Positions 29,940 to 41,925 are shown, counted from the stretch's first letter. The stretch is 64,000 nt of DNA from Siphonodentalium dalli (GCA_032622095.1 CP136064.1:264805165-264869164); one strand, 5' to 3'. The notes: generated by a model from the sequence alone, not told the origin. A program made the numbers and translations.

Positions 29940-30820
29940 TGGATTATCTCTTTGTATACATGTATTATATAGTTACCGGGGTATCAAATATTAGATCTGA
30001 ATCGAAGACTCCTGTCAGAAAATGCTTCTATCGATTAATATTCATTTAATTTCGAATATTTTCTGGTTTAAAAAGGTGTGGTTGTTTAGCTAACGAACAA
30101 TAGTGGTTATACTGTTAACAGAGACCAGAAGTTTTATGGTGTAATTTTGTCACAAATAAACATTAAATATGCTCATTATCGCTTATAACTATGGAATAAA
30201 ACAATACAACCAATCACTCTGGGACATTTGACGTTCGGTACGTAGCCATAGGAACAGCCTAATGCTCTCTATTGATATATGGTATCACCCGAATGGTCTG
30301 TTATAAAAATAGACAAATAAACGGTCCCAATAATATATTCGAAATAAAATCAATATTAATTGATAGAAGCCTTTCCGGACAGGGATCTTCAGTTCATATT
30401 TATTATTTAATACCCACGCAGCTATTTCAAATTTGTTATTTAAAGAGATAATCCATCTTTAAATCTAACATTTTTTATTGAAGTGTTTTGTCAGGTTTTC
30501 GAGACGCATGTGACACATATTTAATTTTTCTTTTGCACGGCTATCTGAAATTTTGGCTTAGGACATTTTGTCAACTTTGTTGTCAAATAGTACCGCACAT
30601 CTTTAAAATGAAGCTTCGATAATTCTTTGATTACTAGCTGGTACTGTGGTATCGCGTTTTATTTTCAAAATAAATTAGACATGAACCTATACAACTATGT
30701 AAATACATGTGATAATGTAATGTCGAAGCTAAAGGGTTGACCCTATATAAATATGTACACATATGAAACAATTTAACAATTTCGCTACTACATGTAAATG
30801 GATGCTCACAAAAAGTGTAC
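29940..30820. other. Unassigned intergenic DNA with a small inverted repeat
   Basis: AAAGGTGGATTATCTCTTT (about 29935-29953) is mirrored by AAAGAGATAATCCATCTTT (30440-30458), and AACATGTTAGATTTAA near 29758 is mirrored near 30463. A MITE of about 700 bp bounded by these is possible. No gene is seen. Confidence 0.35.
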
Positions 30821-31040
30821 ATAGGAATGGTCTATTTTTGATTTGCTGGGATGTACAGATAATATACAAGTACAGAAGGAATCATATTATTTGAGGGAAA
30901 TGTTTAGATTATAAGTTCAACAAACGACCGGCTAATGGTAGTTCGTTGAACTTAGTATTTGAACATTTCTTATATATGGAATAATTTTCGATAACCAGTC
31001 ATCAATGATCCTTTAGTATAGAAAGGAATAATGTCGGAGT
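30820..31040 (+). repeat. Dispersed repeat family R-B, copy 2
   Basis: It shares with 38535-38740 the blocks AGGAATGGTC, TTGAGGGAAATGTTTAGAT, AATAAG(T/C)TCAACAAACG, TTGTTGAACTTA and TTTAGTATAGAAAGGA. It lies about 500 bp upstream of the PAN gene start. Confidence 0.65.
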
Positions 31041-31529
31041 TATGGGCGATTATCCTGTCTAGACTTATAGTGACATGTATTGCAAGAATTTACTACTCTG
31101 AATGGAATTCGGATAATCTACGCGTGCGTCTCTCTAAATATTTCCATGAATATACCTGCATAAAACATTGCTAGCATGATTTTGGGTAGGCATATAAACC
31201 AATACACCGATTAAGCGACCATGCCGCAATGAGTACCTCAGTACTAAGAGATTATCACCAAAGACGATACAAAGAGTTCAGTTTGAATGGTTACAACGAT
31301 AAACCAAGTCTTCCTGTTAGAAAATATCGACACAATTTCTTCAGGAAAGTCTTCTACAGTATATTATCGACTTCGAGTTAATAAGTAAAATGCCTTGCAG
31401 GAGATATAATGAGCACATGAAGATTGAAAACAATCGTTTTCAAACTTCCGGCCCAGTACGGCGACATCTTAAGGGGAGGTTCTCTCCGGCGAAGGACTGT
31501 ACATTCGTATTCTATCTTCGGACCCGGCA

Positions 31530-31848
31530 ATGCGCGATTTCCCATGGGGCATTTTTGCCTCTCTAATCGAAATACTCTGTTTTTACCAGGCCTTATGCGT
31601 GACATACCAGACTCAGAGGCCGAAGAATGTTGCTTCTCACAATGGCTTCGTTTGTGACGATCACGTGTTGAGCATGTTCATATCTGAGTCGAGTATTCGG
31701 TGCGGATCAGAATGTTTGAAGAATAAGGGATGCCAGGCATTCGTACACAGTCAAAGGGGTACTGGGTCGTGTCGACTGTACTCACAGATACACAATAGTA
31801 CCACAGCATGTACTGCCGAACCAGACGCCGTATACTTCACAACAACAG
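31530..31848 (+). CDS. Secreted PAN/apple-domain plus C-type-lectin protein, 5' exon
   Basis: The in-frame ATG at 31530 is followed by MRDFPWGIFASLIEILCFYQ and ALC, a plausible signal peptide. A Cys-rich PAN/apple domain follows: FVCDD, SSIRCGSECLKNKGCQAFVH, then GSCRLYSQ and a final Cys in TTACTAEPD. The exon ends at a GTGAGC donor in phase 1. An alternative model uses the acceptor-like TTTTTACCAG at 31580-31589, which would make the coding exon 31590-31848 and place the signal peptide further upstream. I prefer the first model because the read-through gives a good signal sequence and the -3 base is a purine. PAN domains bind proteins or sugars, and many molluscan secreted or receptor proteins pair PAN with a C-type lectin domain. 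Confidence 0.78.
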
Positions 31849-32139
31849 GTGAGCATTATTTCCACACAATCTATAATTATAAAGTTGCCACGGTTCTTCT
31901 AAATGTTGTTATTATTAAGTGATAAAATATAATTTTAATTAATAGTTACCAATTATATAATAGTATACTATACATATTAAAACAGTCATGCATCCAAATC
32001 ACTATCTTGTATCTCCCTTCTACTGGGATTATTACAGCAGTTTCAGTGTGGTGTTAGCTGTGTCCAATTCAATTTTATTTTGCTCATCATGTAGATATAC
32101 AGTAGCCAATGGGATGACAATTTTAGGCAAACCTCTCGG
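31849..32139. other. Start of the 23.4-kb intron, nothing recognised
   Basis: AT-rich DNA after the donor site with no repeat family recognised. Confidence 0.4.
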
Positions 32140-32300
32140 ACCAAATTGCAAATGAAGATGGATAACTCTAAAAACAAGTTTTTTTTTGTGTGTGTTATTT
32201 TTTGGGCAATTAATCGATTCTGATATTTCCAAAAATGTTGTTGTTGTTGAAATTTGATGATATGGGACCATCGAATCGGATTGAGTACCTTCAAATCCTT
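32140..32300 (+). repeat. Dispersed repeat family R-C, fragment
   Basis: It shares GAAGATGGATAACTCTAAAAA (also at 38042-38062), a CGATTCTGATA block, TTGTTGTTGTTG and GGGACCATCGAATCGGATTGAGTACCTT with the other R-C copies. Confidence 0.65.
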
Positions 32301-32500
32301 GTTGATTGTTTTATAAATATAGGTCAGGTCATTGACTACTTCCTAGCAAGCCAGTGAAGTGTCTAATTGGACACAGCTACCACCACATTTGTAGAAGGGA
32401 GGTACACTGTGGCGGTTACTACGGGTTATATGCATGAGTGTATGATTTATTAATACTATATAATTGATATATATTAATAACTGGAAAGTTCTTACTATTT

Positions 32501-33049
32501 CAGGGGGGGGGGGGGGTCGGAAAAAAATTTCAGGCACGTATGGCATTTTTTCCCTTACGATCATTTTTTGTACCCACCCACCCCCACCACCAAATTTTTT
32601 TCCGTTTTCGGCAGTTTTTTCCGACCATTTTTTGACACCCACCCCCCCTTTTAACACTAAAACAGAGATTTTCGGGGGGAAATTCACTGTAAACAGCTGT
32701 ATATGAATTTCTGTGCATATTATTTATGATGGATGTTAACATGGACATGTAAATAGGAATGAGTCATTTTGAGGTCATTCGGCCAAAAAAACATGGCTGC
32801 CAGCGGCCATCTTGGATTTCAAAATTTGCAACAAAATACAACACGATAACTGCCTGCAGTCAATTTACAGTTAGAATTACATTATTTCTCTCATTCAAAG
32901 TGGTTTTGAAGCCCAACTCATTGCCAAAACACTAAAAAACAAGCAGGAATTTTTGTTTTAGTTGCGGAACAAATTGCTTGTTGGTGGCTTTGACCACCCA
33001 CCTACCCCGGCATACGTGCCGGAATTTTTTTTTCACCCCCCCCCCTGAC
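32501..33049. mobile_element. Poly-G-ended hAT-like element, copy 2, complete
   Basis: It starts CAGGGGGGG (14 G) followed by TCGG and AAAAAAATTTCAGGCACGTATGG. It ends with the complement (GGCATACGTGCCGGAATTTTTT, poly-C, CTG). ACTATTT flanks both ends (about 32494-32500 and 33050-33056), giving a 7- to 8-bp duplication. The CAGGG terminus with this duplication length fits hAT. It is non-coding. It shares its whole layout with 26503-28104. Confidence 0.75.
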
Positions 33050-33321
33050 TATTTCATGATATTTCCAACTGAAAAAGCATTTCTATGTTGGTATTTTTAC
33101 TGAAATGTAATTGTAAGGAATAATCTTCATTCGTGATATAATTACACAGAAAATACATTGGTGCTGTTCACATTCGATTATAAATCGCGAATGTTTGCGA
33201 TTCGGCCCAAATGTATTTACATGCACGATGAATTGAACCAGGAAATGAAGCTTATTCCTTGAATAAATACAACATCTAGAAGGACTGAGTTAGCATTTAA
33301 ACCTTCCTGAAATTTTGCGAA

Positions 33322-33500
33322 ACCCTGTGCCAACACATTCGCTTATATATGTGAGTCTCCCATAGGGACCCTCGCATGTATAAGATAATGCATTGGCCTA
33401 TCAATATTTACCTTGATTTTGTAAGCCAGTGCATTCTCTTATATATGCCAGGCATCCTATGGGGGATTCGCATATATAAGAGCATGCCATGGCACAGGGT
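33322..33500. mobile_element. Double-hairpin element, stand-alone copy
   Basis: It is bounded by ACCCTGTGCC and GGCACAGGGT. It contains two 69-bp hairpins (33329-33397 and 33425-33493) separated by 27 bp. The inner turns differ from the main type (GTGAGTCTCCCATAGGGACC), so this is a subfamily. No TTAA element surrounds it. Confidence 0.8.
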
Positions 33501-34184
33501 ATTTAATGCTGCACCCGCGCAGCTCCCGTCGTGAACCTCATGAAATGGTTAAAATGTCAAGATGCTCCATCCGATTTGCCTGTAAATTAATCATTTATAT
33601 TTCCTATATAACATTTCTCAATCGACGTCATTCGTAAATGGTCAGATTCACGATTTATAAACAATTCCTGATATTTCAAAATGTATTTTTTTTTATCTCA
33701 AAAACAGTGTTACACAGTATTTAAGAACTGTCAGCTCATTCGAAATTATCACCCCATTTACTATACTTTTCTGGCATGAATATCATGTAAATATGTATTT
33801 GTAATTTTGCTGTTTTCCCGTACCAAGTACATCTGTAATATAGAACTTTTTCAAAAGTGAAGTTCAAATATCCATGATATCATATCTGAAGATCGTGAGA
33901 GGAGACTTAATATTTCTTGATTCAAGAAATTAGATAATTATTTTCATGTAGAAAGACATCCATCACTAAATCCACCCATAAATCATTTTCTATATTTAAG
34001 AATTTTTCATTCCATGCCTGGTGATAAATTTTATTTCATATGTCCATATCCGAATCCCCAGCTGTCCAGGTACCTCTAATACTTTGGCCTATTTCCAGCT
34101 GATTGCTCCCTGTTTGGACTAGCCTGCACACCAACATTTGTTTTCATTGGGCTGAAATATTTTCAACGTCTCGAATGTATTAAA
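33501..34184. other. Intron DNA, nothing recognised
   Basis: No repeat family or exon is recognised. Confidence 0.4.
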
Positions 34185-34270
34185 CTCATTTCAATTCAAT
34201 TCAATTCTTTATTATCTCCGTTCACTAATTTGTGGAACTGGAGGTAAACAGTTATATATTATCATACATA
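34185..34270 (-). repeat. LINE 3' tail with AATTC repeats
   Basis: (AATTC)n, then TTTATTATCTCCGTTCACTA and GTGGAACTGGAGG. A similar order is present near 575-615. It looks like the 3' end of a minus-strand LINE with a pentamer tail. Confidence 0.4.
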
Positions 34271-34559
34271 AAATGTCAACAAAACTATAAAAATAATAGA
34301 GATAAATAAAGTAGGAAAACTCACACACACAAAAAAACTCCATTGTTTTGTGTTCTCTTAATGATTGTTCAGATTGTGAAGATGAGGATATATGAAATTC
34401 TTTGTTGAAAATAATTATTTGCCTGCATTATGGATATATGAAATATGCGCACCTTCCCATTAAACCGACATTGCTCATTTGAACTTTCAAATTATGAAGA
34501 CGTAATTTTTAAAGAGTTATAAGAAGGTTGGTAAATACACGAAATGCAGAAACAATTTT

Positions 34560-34990
34560 CATATACACTACTTAAAATAATTACTTAATAAGAAAACAAT
34601 AACTTGAAACAAGAGCTATTAAGGAACATTTTTTTTTATTTTGAGAAAATATACCCCTCAATTCTGCTACGTTAAGAACATTTAAGAAAATCCCACTAGG
34701 CAAGAGATAGTTTTCTCAAATATGATAGATTTGATCTTGAAACAAGACACAATTAAGAAATAAATATTTCACTTGAGAGACCATTTTCTTACTAAGAAAA
34801 TGATTTCTGAAATGAAAGATATATTTCTTGTTTTTTTATTGTTTCAACATTTTCTTTCTAAGTTAAGAAATACATTAAGAAATAATAGAAAATATTTCTA
34901 ATGTCTTAGAAAATATTTCTAAAGGGTGAGAAAATATTTCTCCTATTATCTTGTTTTCTTATTAAGAAATTATTTCGATATTAAGGAAAG
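34560..34990. repeat. AAGAAA/TTTCTT-rich quasi-palindromic tract
   Basis: Many AAGAAA and GAAAATATTTCT motifs in both orientations (three successive GAAAATATTTCT at about 34888-34943) make the tract self-complementary. Probably a decayed MITE cluster. Confidence 0.5.
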
Positions 34991-36825
34991 AAATGTGGCC
35001 TATTGTTTATAACTCTTTAGTAATTATATTTTGCATGTCAAAACCAGGTATTACTGCTATAGTGGAATAACTGTTAAAAGTCCAATGGGAGCAAAATGTT
35101 GATCAAAACTTTATGGTAAACATTGGCAAAGGTCCAACACGTTGATCAAATGTTCTGAAAATCATATTCAGACAAAAATATTTGAACTAATACTGCAGCT
35201 AGGATTTATTTTGACAAATCACTACATGTATAACAGTTTTATTTACATAATAATAGTTTCAACAGATGTAATTTTGTTATTGGAAAACTGTGAGTAAGTT
35301 TTATCTATTTCTCAATGTTCTTAGTGACGTTTAACTAATTTTATTAAATTATTTTTTTGCACAAACGTTAACGCTGGCCGGATAATTAATTTGGTTAATG
35401 TTTTTGCCATTCCTGAATTTTTTTGTTTGGCCATTTTTCAGAAACTTTGGCCAAATTGAAAAAAGAAATATGGGATCATTGAGAAACCAAAGCTACAAAA
35501 TACAAAGAAACACCCCCAAAATTAACTGATAAATTTTGAGTTGGACAAAACTGATAACGGAAATGAGCTCGGATGGGAACCTTGAAACAACTGAAATAGG
35601 TCTCGTCGCTAATATGTATCATATAAACACAAATGAGCACTGATTCGCAGCATCTAATCGCATGCATTTTTTTGATAAGTATAAGCCTGTGTGACTTCGG
35701 ATCTTTTCATAAATTGTTATTGATACTTATAAGTATAAGTAAATACTTATAAAACTAATATAGGCGAGCAAGTGCTGTTTACCTGCTAACGAATTGACCT
35801 TTTTATTCTCAAACGTTTTATACGCAAATGGTCATTCTTATCCATGCATGGATTATATTCATGCAGTGACATACTGTTTTTTTTAAGGATACATCACGAT
35901 AAAACAATATAATGTCTGAAAAGATGAATCAGTATTGAGTGTTTATGTCTTGCAAACGTGGTTGAATGATATTTATATTAATTTATGTTGTTTTTGTCCT
36001 TCACACGATAAAAAAAGTTTGGCAACCAAAAACCTAAAATATGCAATGAAAAATGTTTGATTTATTTTCCCGCAGACACCGTAATGATTTTAGATGGTAG
36101 ACTGATCGCGCGCACTAGTTGGTTCATATATAAGCAAATATTTCCTGTCAAACTCTCTATCGACTTACCTAAAAAAAAGCTGTCTTATTTTGTTTAAGCC
36201 ACTTTGTACATACTTACAAAACATCTTTCATTGGTTATATATGATAATGATTTCCCTTCAAATTGATCGTTTGAAATTGAGCAGCACCAATTCAGCGTCT
36301 TTAAACCAATTAATTAGAATCATTGTAAATAAAATAGAGATGATTGTATATACATATGATGGAAATCGGCGAGAATGTTTTTTTTTTTATAGATTTTGGT
36401 ACCCCCTCACCCTCCCCTCCCCCTGACTCGAACGGCAACACTTTGGCATCATTAAACCACACCATTGTAATCCGCATATGCACCTAATGCGCACGAGTGT
36501 AGACTATAAACGATATCTGATCATACGGAGGATAACATAGGTTTTGATATGCGATCTTGATCTGTTTTAGTGATTTTATATTAAGGGTAATAACTCTATA
36601 AAGAATGTACCTTTACTAAATAACGGCGATTTGTATGAGAAATTACAACACAACAATAGATCAACTTTGGTGAAATATAAGTCAAATTCTTCTATAGGGT
36701 GGGTGGGATTGGGGCAGGTTTGGGGTACGCTCTTTAAAACACTTTTCAAATATTTCCGTTATTTCGTCAAAAACACTTCTTCAAATATCTCCGTTATAAT
36801 AATAAAAATATTTTCTTATTTTAGG
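34991..36825. other. Intron DNA, nothing recognised
   Basis: No exon with splice sites, no RNA gene and no repeat family were recognised. The only landmark is a TACTTATAAGTATAAGTA dyad near 35732-35755. Confidence 0.45.
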
Positions 36826-36903
36826 ATCACATATCAAAATGAGAGGATATGGTGATCCCCTTTTCATGGGATCACCATATCCTCTCATTTTTATATATGA
36901 TCC
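36826..36903. repeat. Perfect hairpin of GAGAGGATATGGTGATCCC
   Basis: Arms of about 30 bp (GGATCACATAT, then ATGAGAGGATATGGTGATCCC) flank an 8-bp loop. GGATCACATATT recurs twice to 36990, suggesting local foldback activity. Confidence 0.75.
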
Positions 36904-37353
36904 TGCCTTCATTGAGCCACGAGTGACTCCTGAGACGAGGATCACATATTATATGATACCTTATCCTACGGAGGATCACATATTGTTTTATATCTACACC
37001 CGTGCGCATGGCCTGCATGGCATATCATACTCGGTCTGTTCCGGTCTGGTCCGATCTGGTCAGGGCTGTGGTTAGTCGCACCCAAACGACATACTGATAT
37101 AAGCGTGTAAGAAATACTTATTTCGCTGTTTTCGAAGATTTTATGTTGCACACCGAACCGTAGAATGACAATTTCCGTTTTTCGATAAGTGATACCATGC
37201 ATAGACGAGGTATTTGTTTAAATTTCATATGATTTCTGAACCGTAAAGAAGACACTAGGTATAACAACATACGAATATATCAAGGACCATATAATCCGGG
37301 TTATCCCTTTATATACTAAATGGATTACTCCCATACAGTCAGTTAAAGATGCA
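36904..37353. other. Intron DNA, nothing recognised
   Basis: Short GGTCTGGTCCGATCTGGTC repeats are at about 37040-37062. No gene is seen. Confidence 0.35.
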
Positions 37354-37834
37354 TTGTCCCCACATCCGGTTGTAATTAGCAATCTGATTGGCTACAACAC
37401 CACGTTTAAATCACCATGTCCCCCGTCACCCTTGACAGTGGGGTATAAGAGAACGTGCGCCAAACATCGGGGGTATATGATGAGCACGTGAAACATCGGG
37501 GGTATATGAATGACACTTGAACTGACAGTTTCCACCAATCGTGACGTTGCTCTCGCACGCCGAATTTGACGTCACCTGACGCCGGGTCCTTAGGTCAGCT
37601 ACTGAATTATTCTTATTGGTGTGAATTAATCGGATAACCTATGAAAAACACACTTAAATTAAGGAGACATTGTTATTGTTGTGGGGACAAAATCGTTATC
37701 TCCGGCAACATCGTGGGGTACATGGAGATTTAATACCTGGATGTCTCTTTTTGAACCCCTCGGCTCCGCCTCGGGGTTCAAAACCGACATCCAGGTATTA
37801 AATCTCCATGTACCCCCGATGTTGCCGAAGATAT
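37354..37834. mobile_element. Foldback element with CRE-like site, copy 2 (inverted)
   Basis: This is the reverse complement of 12046-12523 with few differences. It includes the TGACGTCA-type site, the repeated CATCGGGGGTATATGA motif and the large hairpin at its right end (arms about 37697-37744 and 37787-37834). Confidence 0.85.
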
Positions 37835-37839
37835 TCAAG

Positions 37840-38283
37840 ATAACTAATATTATCCGAATTAATGCTCCTAAATTACTATTTGGCTTCGGGGGTAAAAATA
37901 TATAATTCGAATCGAGGAACCCACCCATCAAAGCTCAGAGTGATCAGGTATCGATTTTTGAAGTTAGTTATTTCTCGAGATGTACAATTATTTATGGCCC
38001 AGAAACACGTCGTCAAGCGGAGGTCTCGGTCAAAATTGCGGATGAAGATGGATAACTCTAAAAATAAGTGGTAATACGGCCAAATTTCGTGAATACTCAA
38101 GTGATAATACGCCATATTTCGTTGAACAAGATGTTGATAAATAACAAGAATTTGGGCAATTTGATACCATAGTTGACAGTGGTTAGCATTATTTTGTCGA
38201 TTCTGATAACCAAAGCGTATTTTGAAGAAATGTTGTTGTTGTATCTTGATGATGTTAGGAACCTCTGATCGGATTGAGTATCT
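37840..38283 (+). repeat. Dispersed repeat family R-C, most complete copy
   Basis: It runs from ATTATCCGAATTAATGCTCC through TTCGAATCGAGGAACCCACCC, a GGATGAAGATGGATAACTCT block and GATTCTGATAACCAAAGCGTA, to GATCGGATTGAGTATCTTTAA. Other copies share subsets of these in the same order. It is interrupted at its TTAA by the next element. Confidence 0.65.
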
Positions 38284-38531
38284 TTAACCCTTTGAGTGCC
38301 AGGGGCCGATCTCATCGGCCATAAACCTACAAAATAAGTCTGTTAAAGAATATAAGAATAAATTATTAAAATTGTAAAAAATTGTAAAAAAAAAAAAAAA
38401 AAAAAATGTTAGGCCAATGCATTCTCTTATATATGCGAGGCGACATATGGTCGACTCGCATATATAAGAGAATGCATTGGCACAGGGTATATGGGTTGAT
38501 ACACAAATCGACCTGGCACTCAAAGGGTTAA
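38284..38531. mobile_element. TTAA-flanked MITE with a single hairpin
   Basis: The ends TTAACCCTTTGAGTGCCAGG and complement lie at duplicated TTAA sites (38284-38287, 38528-38531). Inside are an A20-like run (about 38386-38406) and one 69-bp hairpin (38413-38481) of the CCAATGCATTCTC family. This is a different TTAA family from the one at 5808 but it carries the same hairpin. Confidence 0.85.
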
Positions 38532-38534
38532 AAC

Positions 38535-38740
38535 TGTTCATCGGAATGGTCCATTATTTATTTTCAGTGATATACAGGTTATATAAGTAGACGACAAAGA
38601 AATAAAAGTGTACAAAGAGACCTATATATTGAGGGAAATGTTTAGATAATAAGCTCAACAGACAGTCGTTTGTTGAACTTATTATCATAACTGTTCATTT
38701 GGGATACCTCAGTATAGAAAGGATAAATACCGGCGTTGTT
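38535..38740 (+). repeat. Dispersed repeat family R-B, copy 3
   Basis: See the 30820 copy for shared landmarks. Here R-B directly follows R-C once the TTAA element is removed, so R-C and R-B may be parts of one larger ancestral element. Confidence 0.6.
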
Positions 38741-39697
38741 CAACATCATAAACGCCTGCTACAAGTCTTATCGCATATGTGGTCGGTGAATATCCCATTA
38801 AAGTCATACGTATCAACTATCAAGAGAGATACACACATGCGTGATGTTTGTACTTTCTTTGATATCTGAGGTACCTATATTTCAGAATCCACACTGACGC
38901 GAAAATTCTGCTTTAGTTTCAATGAAGACTAGTACTGATCATTATAGTGGGTTATGTCTATACCACAACTTGTTGGTCTGGTCGTAGGAAATATCACAAA
39001 GCGCTGATAAACCAGATTTGCTGAAAACAGCAGAACCTTATCGTTTGCATGTGTTGGGGACGTACAATTTACACCGAGCATATTAAGCCAAACGGCGAGT
39101 TTGCAAGAATATGTACTAACTCGTCGATGTATACATGTATACCATATATATATAGTACAAAGGGGAGAGGAGATAGCTCCCTGTCGCAAATCAAATATAA
39201 GAATGGTGACAGATAACAGAAGCCGAAAGGGGTACTCTGATACTTATAGATATTGTTGGCAGTTTTGTTGAATTTCTAGTACCAGCCTTCGTCGAAATAT
39301 ATTATAAAATAGAGTTATCATATTTCTTGCACTGAATAACTGCATTTCAAGACATATATTTTTTCCATTATATTGACAGGGCAGGTGTGTTATCTATTCG
39401 AAAATGTCATTGAAAAATACTGTTCTGTAAAAGAATGGTTAATTTTCTATTGTTTGATAAATACCACAACAGTGTAACGAGGAGCATGCAATGTGCTCCT
39501 ATTTATTGCAGTATAACCAAATGTTGTCTCCGGCTGGAAAGTTCGTATATAATTCAAGGTGTATAACTGTATGGTGGTTGAGGGTAAAATATATCCGCAA
39601 CAACTTCATAGAAAATCATGGAAATGCATGAAGTTGTCCGTCTGGGGTGCAATATCAAGTTGATAATGGGTTAATTAGCTCGCATGTGCATATGTGA
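38741..39697. other. Intron DNA, nothing recognised
   Basis: No repeat or exon is recognised. Confidence 0.4.
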
Positions 39698-41925
39698 CCC
39701 GCCATATCAAATCCAGTCGTAAGTCGGGATTTTTTTTTACCCTGTGCCAATGCATTCTCTTATATATGCGAGTCGACCATAGGTCGCCTCGCATATATAA
39801 GAGAATGCATTGGCCTAACAATTTTTTACAATTTTAATAATTTTTTCTTGTATTCTTTAACAATTTTATAATTTCACCCATACAGAGCCCCAGACAAACA
39901 CGAGCAGACGACACTCTTCTATATGCTTCTATATAAACAAAACACAAAAAGTAAGTTCCCCCCTCATATAATGACCAATAATTCCAAATATTATGGGTGG
40001 ATATTTGTGAAATTTCACACTTATTACAATGGTCCATTTACCAATATGATGCGCTTATTTGTGAACATATTCATAGCGACATGGTTTAATGAGCAGCAAG
40101 TAACCAAACAAGGGGTCAGTTTTAATTCTACAGAACATTTAATTCGTTGATTTCGGGTAAGGGAATTTGATTTTTGGAGTTCGTGACTGTTCAATATCTG
40201 GTGTAACTTCCGTGTCGATGCAGGAGGTGTTGACATCTTGCCCTCATGGTGTTCACAAGCTTTGCTACACGGTTTTGCGGAATTGCTGCCCATTCCTCTT
40301 GTAAAAGACGCCGCAGATCAACCATAGTGGTCCCCTCGTCAACTCGCCGGTAAACAACCCTCTTGAGTTGATCCCATAAGTGTTCGATGGGATTCAGATC
40401 GGGGGAATTTGCCGGCCATATCATTCGCTCGATCCCATTGGCAATCAGAAACTCGTTCACAACCCGGGCTCGGTGGGGGCGGGCATTGTCACCCGTAAGT
40501 ACGAGCTGGTTACCAGCCACCTGAGCCTGTATGATGAAATGTGGTAGGAGCACATCGTCCCGGTACATCACACCGTTGAGGTTGCCGTTGATCGGGACCA
40601 GTTCTGTCTTGGTACCAGCGCGAATCCCTTCCCAAACCACGACGCTGCCGCCACCATAAGCCGTCACTGGTTGAACACAACAGTCCGCGTGCTGCTCCCC
40701 GCGACGGCGACAAACTCGTCTTCTGCCATCAACATGTCGCAGACAAACCCTCGTCTCGTCGGTGAACAAGACGTTTGCCCATTGTCGTCTTGTCCAGCGT
40801 GCGTGATGTCTGGCTCAAGCCAACCTTGCTGCCTTGTGTCGCATCACGAGGGCTGCCCTTTTCACCAACCGCCGTATCCGGGCCCGTATCTGGGCACCAT
40901 GTAGCCGGTTCCGGATGGTCTGGCGGCTGAGTCTTCTGGCCCCTCTAACAGCGACTGTGTCCTGGTCTCGTATCTCTACAGCTGAACAACATGAGAATTA
41001 CCATAATTGGTTGCGTTACGAAAAAAATAAAATGGATATGTTCGCCCATTTGAATAACGAAAATGTCCTTCGCACATGTAAGTGACTGATGCCGTCAATG
41101 GGATAAACCTGTCATCGCGTGGTGCACATGTTGTCACTTTTGGACGCCCGCTCTTTGATCGATCCTTCACCGAACCAGTTTGCTGAAATTTCGCCCGTAG
41201 TTTCCGAATGGCATTCGGCGACACACCCATTCTCCGCGCTACCTGCTTTACTGGAGTATTTGCTTCCAAAAGCCCAATGGCAATCGCAAGATCCTGTTCT
41301 GTAAGGTGCGGCATCGTTGTGTGCATGAGATCGCACAAATTGAACTGAATCTGTATCCAAAAAAGTGGGGTGACATCGATTCCGTGCAATGCATCGGCCG
41401 CACCGTGACTACAGGTCAAATAGGGGATTTTCCTAATCTGTCGTTATAGCGATACCACCCAAGAGATAAAGAACGCGAGGGTAACCCATTTTTCGTCGAA
41501 GCTATGGACCTCAGAATGGTGAAGTGCGATTTCGTAAAAACATCATTTTCATCTTCAATTGTTGACCAGTCGAGCATGCAATGGACCAGAACATTTAAAT
41601 TTATGCTACACACTGGCAGAATGCTATAGAACATACATGTCAAATTACATCAATATCCGATCATTAATTCAGAAAATATCGGTCGTCATTTAGGGGGGAA
41701 CTTACATTTTGTGCGGTGTTTATATGTGTGGGGCTCCCTGCAGGGTAATGGATGTTTTTTATTTTATGTCCTAAAAATTGTAAGAAACATTTATTTAAAA
41801 AAATTGTTAGGCCAATGCATTCTCTTATATATGCGAGGCGACCTATGGTCGACTCGCATATATAAGAGAATGCATTGGCACAGGGTAAAAAAATGCCGAC
41901 TTACGACTGGATTTGATATGGCGGG
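39698..41925 (-). mobile_element. Tc1/mariner-type transposon with hairpins inside its TIRs
   Basis: The inverted ends start CCCGCCATATCAAATCCAGT at 39698 and, complemented, at 41925. They continue inward through TAAGTCGG, a T run, ACCCTGTG and a full 69-bp hairpin on each side (39746-39814 and 41811-41879). Beyond the hairpins, GGCCTAACAATTTTTT, GAGCCCC and GTAAGTTCCCCCCT are also mirrored, so the TIRs are about 250-300 bp. The 2.2-kb body carries a broken DD34E transposase on the minus strand. Confidence 0.8.
40191..41326 (-). pseudogene. Tc1/mariner DD34E transposase, inactivated
   Basis: The minus-strand product starts near 41326 with MHTTMPHLTEQDLAIAIGLL and a helix-turn-helix (VKQVARRMGVSPNAIRKLRA). 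A GRPKVTT hook between the two DNA-binding parts follows. Around 40990-41090 the frame runs into unrelated sequence. Downstream, RLSRQTIRNRLHGAQIRAR (second DNA-binding part) is followed by an in-frame TGA near 40830. The catalytic domain is intact in frame from LFTDETR through LTGDNARPHRA to NSPDLNPIEHLWDQLKR, with exactly 34 residues between the second Asp and the Glu. The known role of the family is cut-and-paste transposition at TA sites. With one stop and one disrupted junction this copy is dead but not ancient. Confidence 0.88.

Noticed and set aside
37876..38115. Short frames around 37.7-38.1 kb
   Set aside because: They fall in the CRE-bearing foldback element and R-C repeat, both of which recur elsewhere without the frame.
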